From assembly GCA_910578885.1 (NCBI GenBank), contig CAJTSH010000044.1:1-23620 (forward strand): 23,620 bases of DNA, read 5' to 3'. Source of the DNA: an uncultured Lachnospiraceae bacterium. GTDB taxonomy: Bacteria > Bacillota > Clostridia > Lachnospirales > Lachnospiraceae. Every line of letters starts with the position of its first letter. Within the stretch, counting starts at the first letter, position 1. The notes beneath the pieces were generated by a model. The model saw only the letters and a program-made list of their open reading frames with translations. It had not been told where the DNA came from and made no database searches. A program made the translations under genes and the position numbers. This document shows, one piece after another, positions 8,564 through 15,392 of this stretch.

Positions 8564-8961
8564 TTCCTCTTTCCTCCGTTTTCTTTATTTTCGTCCATCT
8601 TACGCCCAAAAAACAAATTCCTGCCAAAAGGAATTGCAGCCAGAAAATGCGCCAGATTCCATATTCATAACTTTTTTGCATGGAATAAATGACACAACAG
8701 TCCAATAAAAATACCGCCTAAGCCCAAGCGCATTCCTTTGACTTATGCGATGTTTTTATATAAACTGTTATTCCGCACGAAAATTTATGACACACTAAAA
8801 GAGCAGCGGAACCTTGCTTGCTCAAAAAATTTTAGCGTACCGCGCATTCCCGTTAACACCCTTCGATAGAATCTACATTCATTTTAACATATGTTTCCAG
8901 TAATCACATCAACTTTTTTAAATTATACAAACCAACGGCATCTTGTAAACAAAAAACCTCT
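8564..8961. other. Gene-free region between the LRR and LysR genes
   Basis: Divergent upstream region of about 400 bp with no convincing gene. On the minus strand 8600-8740 carries two hydrophobic stretches in different frames (GLGGIFIGLLCHLFHAKK, then YGIWRIFWLQFLLAGICFL), which could be a frameshifted remnant of a small membrane protein such as DUF1294; this is weak. An isolated hairpin at 8801-8823 (GAGCA/TGCTC) is followed on the minus strand by TTTTAG, resembling a terminator without a gene. No firm promoter for the LRR gene was found. Confidence 0.4.
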
Positions 8962-8990
8962 TTGCATTGATAAGCGTACTAAGATATGAT
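8962..8990 (+). promoter_or_regulatory. Promoter of the LysR gene
   Basis: -35 TTGCAT (8962-8967), a 17-bp spacer and -10 TATGAT (8985-8990). Start near 8997, giving a leader of about 100 nt. Confidence 0.6.
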
Positions 8991-9099
8991 AAAATTCCTA
9001 TGGTGCTCCCAGAATGGCAGGCGGTTAGCCCTCTTGCCTAAAAGTGCAAAAACAATGGAATATGCATACAAGTTCCCGATACTTAAGAAGGAGTTCAAT

Positions 9100-10014
9100 A
9101 TGGACATCAATTATGAATTATACAAGGTATTCTATTACGTTGCCACGTCCCTTAGCTTTTCCGACGCCAGCAAGCAGCTCTTCATCTCCCAGTCCGCCGT
9201 CAGCCAGTCCATCAAGACATTAGAAAAAAAATTAGAACAGCCTCTGTTCATCCGAAGCACCAAAAAGGTAAGCCTCACTCCTGCCGGAAAAATTCTCCTA
9301 AAGCATATTGAGCCGGCTATGAACCTGATTCAGCGCGGAGAAAGCCAGTTGCTTGAAACAGGCGCACTTGGGCTCGGACAGCTCCATATCGCAGCCAGCG
9401 ACACCATCTGCCGGTACTTTCTGGTTCCTTATTTAAAGGAATTTCACAAAAAGTTCCCAAATATTCCAATCAAAGTGACCAACGCCACCTCACAGGACTG
9501 CGTTGCTCTTCTGGAACATGGAAAAGTGGATTTGATTGTGACCAATTTCCCAAATGTACGGCTGAATCAATCCTATATACAGAAAACCGTTCTGGATTTT
9601 TCAGACGTATTCATTGCCAATCCATCCTATTTCAATCTCAAGAAAAAGGAGCTTGACTTTGAGGAATTGACCCGTTATCCGATTTTGATGCTAGATCAAA
9701 AGAGCACCACAAGCGAATTTCTACACAGGATTTTTTTGCAGCGCCAACTGGAACTGGTTCCTCAGATAGAACTGAGCAGCAATGACCTTCTGATCGACCT
9801 TGCGCGCATCGGTCTTGGCATTGCCTGTATCCCGGACTACTGCCTTTCCCATGAATCCAAAGACCTGTTCATCTTAAAAACAAAAGAACAGATTCCAAAA
9901 CGTCAGCTTGCCGCTTCCGCCAATCCGAATCTGCCCTTTTCTCTTTCCATTGAAGAATTTTTAAAACTGCTTCCTTCGTGCACCAATTTAGCGATACACG
10001 AAAGCAAGTGTTAA
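9100..10014 (+). CDS. LysR-family transcriptional regulator
   Basis: A 304-aa protein with an N-terminal winged helix-turn-helix (residues 1-60: LSFSDASKQLFISQSAVSQS, then LEKKLEQPLFIRSTKKVSLT). The type 2 periplasmic-binding-protein-like effector domain starts near residue 85 (LGLGQLHIAASDT, DLIVTNFP). It resembles the CysL/YwfK branch of small-effector LysR regulators; the effector is unknown. The frame is open 38 codons further upstream, but the start at 9100 has AAGGAG at 6-nt spacing and begins MDINYELYKVFYYV, the family's usual start. It converges on the acyl-ligase operon, and the two stop codons overlap. It may or may not control that operon; the divergent TetR is the likelier local regulator. 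Confidence 0.93.
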   Translation: MDINYELYKVFYYVATSLSFSDASKQLFISQSAVSQSIKTLEKKLEQPLFIRSTKKVSLTPAGKILLKHIEPAMNLIQRGESQLLETGALGLGQLHIAASDTICRYFLVPYLKEFHKKFPNIPIKVTNATSQDCVALLEHGKVDLIVTNFPNVRLNQSYIQKTVLDFSDVFIANPSYFNLKKKELDFEELTRYPILMLDQKSTTSEFLHRIFLQRQLELVPQIELSSNDLLIDLARIGLGIACIPDYCLSHESKDLFILKTKEQIPKRQLAASANPNLPFSLSIEEFLKLLPSCTNLAIHESKC

Positions 10015-11519
10015 AAACGCTTTATTTTCTTAGACGGCGTTTTTTCAAACTCTGTCTCGCGCACCTTCAAGCGGTAAATCTTCTTGTATGCGGGAGCTCC
10101 CTGATTATAGCTGTCAATCAGCTCCTGCAATTTAGCCGGAATATCTTTTATCTTCTTTTTTGCAGCATATTCATAGTCCGGGAAAATCTCCGCTTCAATC
10201 ACGCCCTCATTTTCTCTGACAAGAATCTCCTGAATCAGACGGTTTTCTCCCAGCTTATTTTCCAGCTCTTCCGGTGAAACATTTTCCCCGTTCTTCGTGA
10301 TAATCAAATTCTTCTTTCTTCCGGTCAGGAAAACAAAATCATCCTCGTCCACATAGCCAAGATCACCTGTTGCAAGCCAGCCGTCCCGAAGAGTCTCCGC
10401 CGTCTCCTTCTCCATCTGATAGTAGCCCATCATCACACTGCTGCCGCGAACCAAAAGTTCTCCGTCCTCTACCTTTGCCTCACAGTTTGGCATCAGTTTT
10501 CCCACAGAACCCTTCTTGCGGTTCCAGTCAAGATTCGTGCTGATGACCGGCGCACACTCCGTCATGCCGTAGCCTTGAAGAATCGTAATTCCATATCGCT
10601 CAAACAAATCTATGTAATCCGGGTTTAAATAAGCTCCGCCGCTGCAAATCGTATGGAACTGCTTGCCAAATACTTTCTTTTTCACGATAAACGCCGGAAG
10701 CTTTGAGGCGTCCTCTAACTTCTTTGCCATTGTCTCAATCATAAGCGGAACCATCAATATCATGTTCGGCTCAAACAGATGGATGTTTTTTGCCACCCGA
10801 AGAAGCGAATCATTGATACAGATAATACTTCCGAGCGACAATCCTTTCAGAATATCCATGCTCAGGCAATAGGCATGATGAATCGGGAGCACCGATAGAA
10901 TCACCGTCCGTTCCGGAATCTTCATATCAAGACAAGTCGCATTTTCCGCCAGATTTCTCTGTGTCAGCATGACTCCTTTGCTCTTTCCTGTCGTACCCGA
11001 TGTAAACAATATCGTACAAAGTGAATCAGGCTCTATCTCACAGTCAAAGGTTCCCTCATGCTTCAAAAGCAATTCCTGCATGGAAAAAGCGCTTTCGTCA
11101 CTTTTCTCCTTCTGCATAGAAATCAAGTATTTCACCTTCGGGCATTTCTCCCTGACCATTTCTGCAACATCCTTACGGACTTCATCATAGACAAATACGG
11201 CTGCATCTGAGCGGTCTAACAGCTCGCATAATTCATCGCTTGGCAGCGACACGTCTAACGGTACTGCAACGCTCCCGCTGTTGACCGTACCAAGGTACGC
11301 CGCAATCCAATAATAAGATGTCATTCCGGTTATGGCTATATGGCTGCCTTTCTCTCCAAGCTCCTGCAAAATACGGGAAAAACTCTCACTGTCCTGCTTT
11401 AGCTGTGAATAGGATTTTGCTTCAACAACATCTTTTCCCACTTTATAGCGGATTGCATCCTCACCTTGAAACCGTTTTTCTGCCTGCACAATAATATCCC
11501 GAATGGTACTACAAATCAT
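10011..11519 (-). CDS. AMP-forming acyl ligase / stand-alone adenylation enzyme
   Basis: A 502-aa ANL-superfamily enzyme that adenylates a carboxylic acid with ATP and transfers it to a thiol, either CoA or the carrier protein encoded just upstream. Motifs: P-loop TSGTTGKSKG (173-182), A5 GYGMTE (316-321), A7 ATGDLGY with Asp386, A8 hinge TGRKKNLIITKNGENVSPEE, and the C-terminal catalytic Lys498 in TPSKKIKRF. Overall it looks most like long-chain fatty-acid ligases of the FadD15/FAAL kind rather than an amino-acid adenylation domain; the substrate is inferred. It is the last gene of the operon, 28 nt after the carrier protein, with GGAGAG 5 nt before its ATG. Its TAA overlaps the convergent LysR gene's TAA within the shared TTAA, so no terminator fits between them. 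Confidence 0.92.
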   Translation of the reverse strand: MICSTIRDIIVQAEKRFQGEDAIRYKVGKDVVEAKSYSQLKQDSESFSRILQELGEKGSHIAITGMTSYYWIAAYLGTVNSGSVAVPLDVSLPSDELCELLDRSDAAVFVYDEVRKDVAEMVREKCPKVKYLISMQKEKSDESAFSMQELLLKHEGTFDCEIEPDSLCTILFTSGTTGKSKGVMLTQRNLAENATCLDMKIPERTVILSVLPIHHAYCLSMDILKGLSLGSIICINDSLLRVAKNIHLFEPNMILMVPLMIETMAKKLEDASKLPAFIVKKKVFGKQFHTICSGGAYLNPDYIDLFERYGITILQGYGMTECAPVISTNLDWNRKKGSVGKLMPNCEAKVEDGELLVRGSSVMMGYYQMEKETAETLRDGWLATGDLGYVDEDDFVFLTGRKKNLIITKNGENVSPEELENKLGENRLIQEILVRENEGVIEAEIFPDYEYAAKKKIKDIPAKLQELIDSYNQGAPAYKKIYRLKVRETEFEKTPSKKIKRF

Positions 11520-11547
11520 ACGCTCTCTCCTGTCTTTTACATTCCCA

Positions 11548-11775
11548 CTATTTTGTCAGCTTCTCAAGATAATCCACTGCCTCCTGCACAGTACGGATAT
11601 TTGCCGCTTCCTGCTCGTCAAGCTCCACATCAAATTCCTCCTCGAGCTCTCCGAGCATGCTCATAAAGTCAAACGAGGTAAATCCAAGATCCTCCATAAA
11701 ACGTGATTCAGGATGAACGTTTTCAGGTTCTACCTCCACATAATTGCAAATGATTTCCACAAACTTATCAAACAT
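11548..11775 (-). CDS. Stand-alone acyl carrier protein
   Basis: A 75-aa acidic four-helix carrier protein. The phosphopantetheine site is Ser34 in EDLGFTSFDF, equivalent to the DSL motif of fatty-acid ACP. Thr in place of the Asp before the Ser, and Phe instead of Leu after it, set it apart from housekeeping ACP and fit a dedicated pathway. It sits between the condensation enzyme (15 nt upstream) and the acyl ligase (28 nt downstream), so it probably carries the acid activated by the ligase. AGGAG overlaps the preceding gene's stop region. No phosphopantetheinyl transferase is encoded in this window, so one must come from elsewhere in the genome. Confidence 0.93.
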   Translation of the reverse strand: MFDKFVEIICNYVEVEPENVHPESRFMEDLGFTSFDFMSMLGELEEEFDVELDEQEAANIRTVQEAVDYLEKLTK

Positions 11776-11790
11776 ATCTTTTTCTCTCCT

Positions 11791-13194
11791 TTATACCAGC
11801 TTAATAATATCTCCAATCGGCAGGTTCGGATTCTCCACGCCCTTGAACATGATTCTGCACAAATAGTAATACAGATATTCCAACTGCTTCTTCGATACCG
11901 CCTTAATCTGGTGTTCAAAATTGAAATCCAGTCCGTTATCTTCCGGATGATGCATTACTGTCAGATACATCCCCTGCGTCGTCGCACCGTTGGGATACCA
12001 TTTCGTCTTATAGCGGATGTCTCCCAGCTTATCCAGCTCCTTATCCCGTAAGGACAGCGGCTGATAAGTCAGGGACATTGGCTCATAGGTTCTTCCCTTC
12101 TCATTTGGATAAATTTTGCTTCTGTATGCAAAATAATCCACAGGATTAAAATTGGCATGGCGGAAAATCTCATACTGCCTATCCCGAATCTCATAGATTC
12201 CCTCTAAAAAGGTCTTATCCTCAGACAAAATTGTACGGAACGGAAACGAATGGATTCTCGTGCCGCCGCATTTCTTTTCCTGCAGCGTCGCCCTTCTTGC
12301 AATCGCCGTATTGATAGAAACATCTTCAAAACCGTTCATCTTCTGAAAATAAGTGCGCAGCCCCATAATCAAAAGGCATACCATAGAAACATGATATTTC
12401 TCGCAAAAATCTGTCAGACGCTTTGTCGGCTCTTCTCCCAGATGGAAAATATCAAGCGCTGATTCTACAGAATCGGAGACGTTAACTGCCGCTCTGGCAT
12501 CCGGGTTCCCGGACTTCTCCCTTTCTGCCATCAGCTTCCCGTTTCCGTCAATTCCGTTGTAAATCGGCTCGGAGCTTTCAATCAGCTTATGGAAAAATGC
12601 CTCGTCTCTTTCCTTTGCCTTGCAGCCCGCCTCATACGCCAAGTCCTTCTCAAGCTGCGCAATATAAGAAGACATCTCCTTCGGATATGCAACGCCCTCA
12701 AACTTTGCATTGCAGTACAATTCAATAATATCCTTAAAAAAGCAAATAATTGACTGGGCGTCCATCGTGATATGGTCAACCAACAGATAAATACCATTGT
12801 ATCCGTCCGGCATCTGAATCATCACAATCCGGTTCAGCGGCGCATCGTGATGGGAAAAAGGAACTTCTGTCCACTTTCTCATCTCCGCCTCCGCTTCCTC
12901 CATCGTCTGATTAGAGAAATCTACAAACTCAATCTCTCTCTCCTCTTTGTCCACAACATACTGATACCAGTTTCCGTCCTTATCCTCGGCAAGACGCAGA
13001 CGCATAGATTCACAGCGCTCATAAGCTTTGTAGATTGCCCGCCTTAACTCATCCCAATCCAGCTCCGTCCCGATTGTCAGGCTGTTTCCGATATTCACCA
13101 CCTGCTTCTTCGGACAGAATGCCAGATAGTATAAATGGAATTTCTGTGCCACTGTTAAAGGATATACCGGATATCCGTTCCGTTTTCTCATCAT
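11791..13194 (-). CDS. Stand-alone NRPS-type condensation enzyme
   Basis: A 467-aa protein with the condensation / PapA-like acyltransferase fold, normally one domain inside a large NRPS but here free. The opening YPLTVAQKFHLYYLAF resembles the C1 motif. The active-site HHxxxDG is present as DHITMDA: the catalytic second His (His141) and Asp145 are kept, while the first His is Asp and the Gly is Ala. The class catalyses amide or ester formation between a carrier-bound acyl group and an acceptor; with a single free carrier protein next to it, a soluble amine or alcohol acceptor is likely (inference). The start overlaps the upstream hydrolase stop by 4 nt (ATGA), with GGAGGG 8 nt before the ATG. 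A wax-ester or PapA-like acyltransferase role is an alternative. Confidence 0.85.
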   Translation of the reverse strand: MMRKRNGYPVYPLTVAQKFHLYYLAFCPKKQVVNIGNSLTIGTELDWDELRRAIYKAYERCESMRLRLAEDKDGNWYQYVVDKEEREIEFVDFSNQTMEEAEAEMRKWTEVPFSHHDAPLNRIVMIQMPDGYNGIYLLVDHITMDAQSIICFFKDIIELYCNAKFEGVAYPKEMSSYIAQLEKDLAYEAGCKAKERDEAFFHKLIESSEPIYNGIDGNGKLMAEREKSGNPDARAAVNVSDSVESALDIFHLGEEPTKRLTDFCEKYHVSMVCLLIMGLRTYFQKMNGFEDVSINTAIARRATLQEKKCGGTRIHSFPFRTILSEDKTFLEGIYEIRDRQYEIFRHANFNPVDYFAYRSKIYPNEKGRTYEPMSLTYQPLSLRDKELDKLGDIRYKTKWYPNGATTQGMYLTVMHHPEDNGLDFNFEHQIKAVSKKQLEYLYYYLCRIMFKGVENPNLPIGDIIKLV

Positions 13195-14132
13195 TTCAAA
13201 AGCCCTCCTGTAAACTCATCCAATTCCTTCTCATACTGCTTCGTATCCTTATAATAGCTTTCTGCATGAGCCGCCCCTTTTACAATCAACTTCCGCTTTG
13301 GTGCGGGGCAATTCTGATAGATTTTCTCACACATGCTCACCGGAACAAAAGTATCCGCATCTCCATGTACAAACAGAATCGGAACCTTCGCCTTCTTTAT
13401 CTCACGCGCCGCATTGCATTCATCCATCCCGTAACCCGCCTTCCTGCGGTTTATGAAATCCGCAAGCTGTATCAGAGGAAACGCCGGCAGATGATACATG
13501 GAATGCAGCACATGCGTAAACACCTCCTTCGGCGACGTAAACGCACAGTCGGAAATAATTCCCTTCACCTGCGGCGGCAGGTTCAGCGCGCTTGTCATCA
13601 GCACCGTCGCCGCTCCCATTGAGGTTCCGTGCAGAAGAATCTCTGTATCCGTTCCGCATTTGCCGACCGCCCACTGAATCCACTGCAGCGCATCATAGCG
13701 GTCGAGGCATCCAAAGCCGATATATGTCCCTTCACTTGTCCCATGCGCCCTCGCATCGACCAGAAGCATTCCGTATCCGCGCGGCAGATAATAACCGGAA
13801 TATCCGATATTGTCCTTCATCCCTTCACTGGTGTAGCCATGAAAGCAAATGACAAGCTTCTCTCCTTCCCCCGGAAAATATGTACCATGTAATTTGAGCC
13901 CATCCATCGACATGCAATATACATCCTCATGCGGGTGGGCAAGCATCTGCGCCTTCCGCTCTTCAATAAACGGCATATGTTGGCTCCAGTCCGTCCCAGC
14001 CATCTTCATGGTCGTTTCCACCTTTGCCTTATTGCGCTTCATGGTTCTCCGGTAGAAATATGCCGTCTCACCTGCCTGTACCGCAACAGCCGCCCCCACA
14101 ATAGCGGCTGCGCCTAAAATAATTCCCTTCAT
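13191..14132 (-). CDS. Alpha/beta hydrolase with N-terminal membrane anchor
   Basis: A 313-aa serine hydrolase. Residues 2-20 (GIILGAAAIVGAAVAVQAG) form one membrane helix followed by YRRTMKRNK; by the positive-inside rule the catalytic domain would lie in the cytoplasm. The triad is Ser171 in HGTSMGAA, Asp260 in HGDADTFVP and His289 in GAAHAES, with an oxyanion-hole HG at 98-99. It resembles BAAT/YfhR-like lipid esterases. In this operon it could act as the thioesterase that releases product from the carrier protein, or as a product hydrolase. The frame extends 15 codons upstream, but 14132 has AAGGAA at a suitable distance and starts directly with the anchor. It overlaps the condensation gene by 4 nt. 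Confidence 0.88.
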   Translation of the reverse strand: MKGIILGAAAIVGAAVAVQAGETAYFYRRTMKRNKAKVETTMKMAGTDWSQHMPFIEERKAQMLAHPHEDVYCMSMDGLKLHGTYFPGEGEKLVICFHGYTSEGMKDNIGYSGYYLPRGYGMLLVDARAHGTSEGTYIGFGCLDRYDALQWIQWAVGKCGTDTEILLHGTSMGAATVLMTSALNLPPQVKGIISDCAFTSPKEVFTHVLHSMYHLPAFPLIQLADFINRRKAGYGMDECNAAREIKKAKVPILFVHGDADTFVPVSMCEKIYQNCPAPKRKLIVKGAAHAESYYKDTKQYEKELDEFTGGLLK

Positions 14133-14180
14133 ATCTGCATTCCTTCCATATCCTGAACAGTCAACACAATCGGACAATCC

Positions 14181-14516
14181 TTATTTCTTCCGCTTGCTGT
14201 CAATCAGACTCTTTAATTTCAACGCCTTTTCAATATTTCCTTCCACTTTCAGCTTCTGTAACGTCACTGCAAGGATCGGGTCTAATTTTCCCTCTGCAAT
14301 CTTCATCAACGTCTCAGCCGTACAGGTGAACATTGCGTCCCTGTCATAATACTCATAAGGCTCTACGTACAGCTTGCCTTCCTTTGCCTCCACATAAAAA
14401 ATGCCTTCTGCCTCACCGGTAATATTGAACTGGTACGCTAAGTGCTCTGTCACATCACTGATATCGGCATCTAAAAATTGTCCCTTTACTTCCGCAAAAA
14501 ACTCCGCATACGTCAT
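14181..14516 (-). CDS. SCP2 sterol-carrier-like lipid-binding protein
   Basis: First gene of the operon, 111 aa. It has the SCP2 fold: alternating strands (LAYQFNITGEAEGIFYVEA, KLYVEPYEYYDRD) then FTCTAETLMKIAEGKLDPILAV and a helical tail, matching the SCP-2 sterol-transfer family, which binds acyl chains or other lipids in a hydrophobic tunnel. Its presence beside an acyl ligase and a carrier protein argues for a hydrophobic substrate or product. The start at 14516 has GGAGG 7 nt upstream; the frame is open 23 codons further, but those codons cover the operator. A gap of 48 nt separates it from the hydrolase. Confidence 0.85.
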   Translation of the reverse strand: MTYAEFFAEVKGQFLDADISDVTEHLAYQFNITGEAEGIFYVEAKEGKLYVEPYEYYDRDAMFTCTAETLMKIAEGKLDPILAVTLQKLKVEGNIEKALKLKSLIDSKRKK

Positions 14517-14532
14517 ACTCTTTCCTCCATTA

Positions 14533-14592
14533 TTCGACTGATGGTCGATTTCTTTATAAAACAAACATAACACTTTTTCGACCAATGGTCAA
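14533..14592 (-). promoter_or_regulatory. Operon promoter flanked by two matching operators
   Basis: On the minus strand: -35 TTGACC (14587-14592), 17-bp spacer, -10 TATGTT (14564-14569). Two related palindromes, TTCGACCAATGGTCAA (14577-14592) and TTCGACTGATGGTCGA (14533-14548), share 13 of 16 bases and sit 44 bp apart, close to four helical turns. One covers the -35 and the other lies just past the start of transcription. This is the arrangement expected for repression by the divergent TetR protein, possibly with looping or cooperative dimers. Confidence 0.75.
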
Positions 14593-14615
14593 CATTCATT
14601 TTTCACAAATTTCAA

Positions 14616-14645
14616 TTGCGTAAAATCAAATCCCTGTGCTATACT
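14616..14645 (+). promoter_or_regulatory. Promoter of the tetR gene
   Basis: -35 TTGCGT (14616-14621), 18-bp spacer, -10 TATACT (14640-14645). A short TGGTAACCA palindrome follows at 14652-14660 and could be a further weak operator. The gene's ribosome binding site is GGGAG, 5 nt before the ATG. Confidence 0.6.
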
Positions 14646-14699
14646 ATACATATTGGTAACCATTCAGAAACAATATAAGACAGAAAGAAGGGAGCTATC

Positions 14700-15332
14700 A
14701 TGCCAACGCCCAGCAAATATGACAAAATTTTAGATGCGCTTCAATCTCTTCTGGAAACCAAAACAATACAGACGATTTCCGTCAGCGAAATTGCACAGAC
14801 TGCCGGAATCGGCAAAGGAAGTATTTATTATTACTTTCCTTCTAAAGATGCGATATTAGATGCTTTGGTTGAGCGCAATTATGAGAAGCCCATTCAAACG
14901 GCGAAGAATCTTGCCAGCCAGACAAACATCTCTCCATTCACGCGCATGGCTATGATTTTTCAGGCATGCCGGAACTCCTCTGATGATTTCCGCAGCCAGA
15001 GAAGCGTCTCAGGGACTGGCACTGCTCAGGAAGAATCTCTTCTGCACCAGAAATATTTAAACCACCTGATTTCCGAGCTTAAGCCGGTTTTAACGGAAAT
15101 CATCCATCAGGGAATTGAGTGTCAGGAAATTCACTTCGACCGTCCGGCTGCACTTGCAGAAATCGTACTGATCGTGCTTGCTATTAAGATGGATAATACA
15201 TTAGTTCCCTCCACCAAAGAAGAGATTGAAGAAACAATTCTTGGACTGATTTCCCTTTTGGAAAAGGGGACGGAAAATCCAATCGGTTCTTTAAATTTTC
15301 TGACAGCAACAGAGGGAATCCAAAGACCTTAA
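14700..15332 (+). CDS. TetR-family transcriptional repressor
   Basis: A 210-aa protein with an N-terminal TetR helix-turn-helix (TISVSEIAQTAGIGKGSIYY, then YFPSKDAILDALV) and a variable helical ligand domain. It is divergent from the SCP2/hydrolase/condensation/ACP/ligase operon, and two copies of a TetR-like palindrome sit on that operon's promoter, so it most likely represses the operon until a ligand binds. Given the neighbours, the ligand may be an acyl compound or the product itself (inference). The ORF's last codons and stop lie within a large hairpin at 15311-15350. Confidence 0.92.
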   Translation: MPTPSKYDKILDALQSLLETKTIQTISVSEIAQTAGIGKGSIYYYFPSKDAILDALVERNYEKPIQTAKNLASQTNISPFTRMAMIFQACRNSSDDFRSQRSVSGTGTAQEESLLHQKYLNHLISELKPVLTEIIHQGIECQEIHFDRPAALAEIVLIVLAIKMDNTLVPSTKEEIEETILGLISLLEKGTENPIGSLNFLTATEGIQRP

Positions 15333-15350
15333 TGGTCTTTGACTCCCTCT
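15311..15350. terminator. Long hairpin between convergent tetR and helicase genes
   Basis: AGAGGGA pairs with TCCCTCT and CAAAGACC with GGTCTTTG, separated by a small internal loop (ATC/AC) and closed by TTAAT. The 5' arm includes the last codons of tetR, and its stop is in the loop. Neither side is followed by a T run, so the hairpin may act as a bidirectional terminator or transcript-end stabiliser for both genes. Confidence 0.65.
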
Positions 15351-15392
15351 GATTTGCCAAACTTCTCCCCTAACGCCGAAAGTTCCGGGAAA

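Noticed and set aside
8484..8705. 73-codon frame overlapping the LRR gene start
   Set aside because: It covers the LRR signal peptide in another frame, and the LRR gene has the better ribosome binding site. Only its upstream hydrophobic part is kept as a possible remnant.
13035..13852. Plus-strand frames of 86-195 codons opposite the hydrolase gene
   Set aside because: Antisense to a gene with a complete catalytic triad; composition is rich in His, Arg, Ser and Pro, as expected for a shadow.
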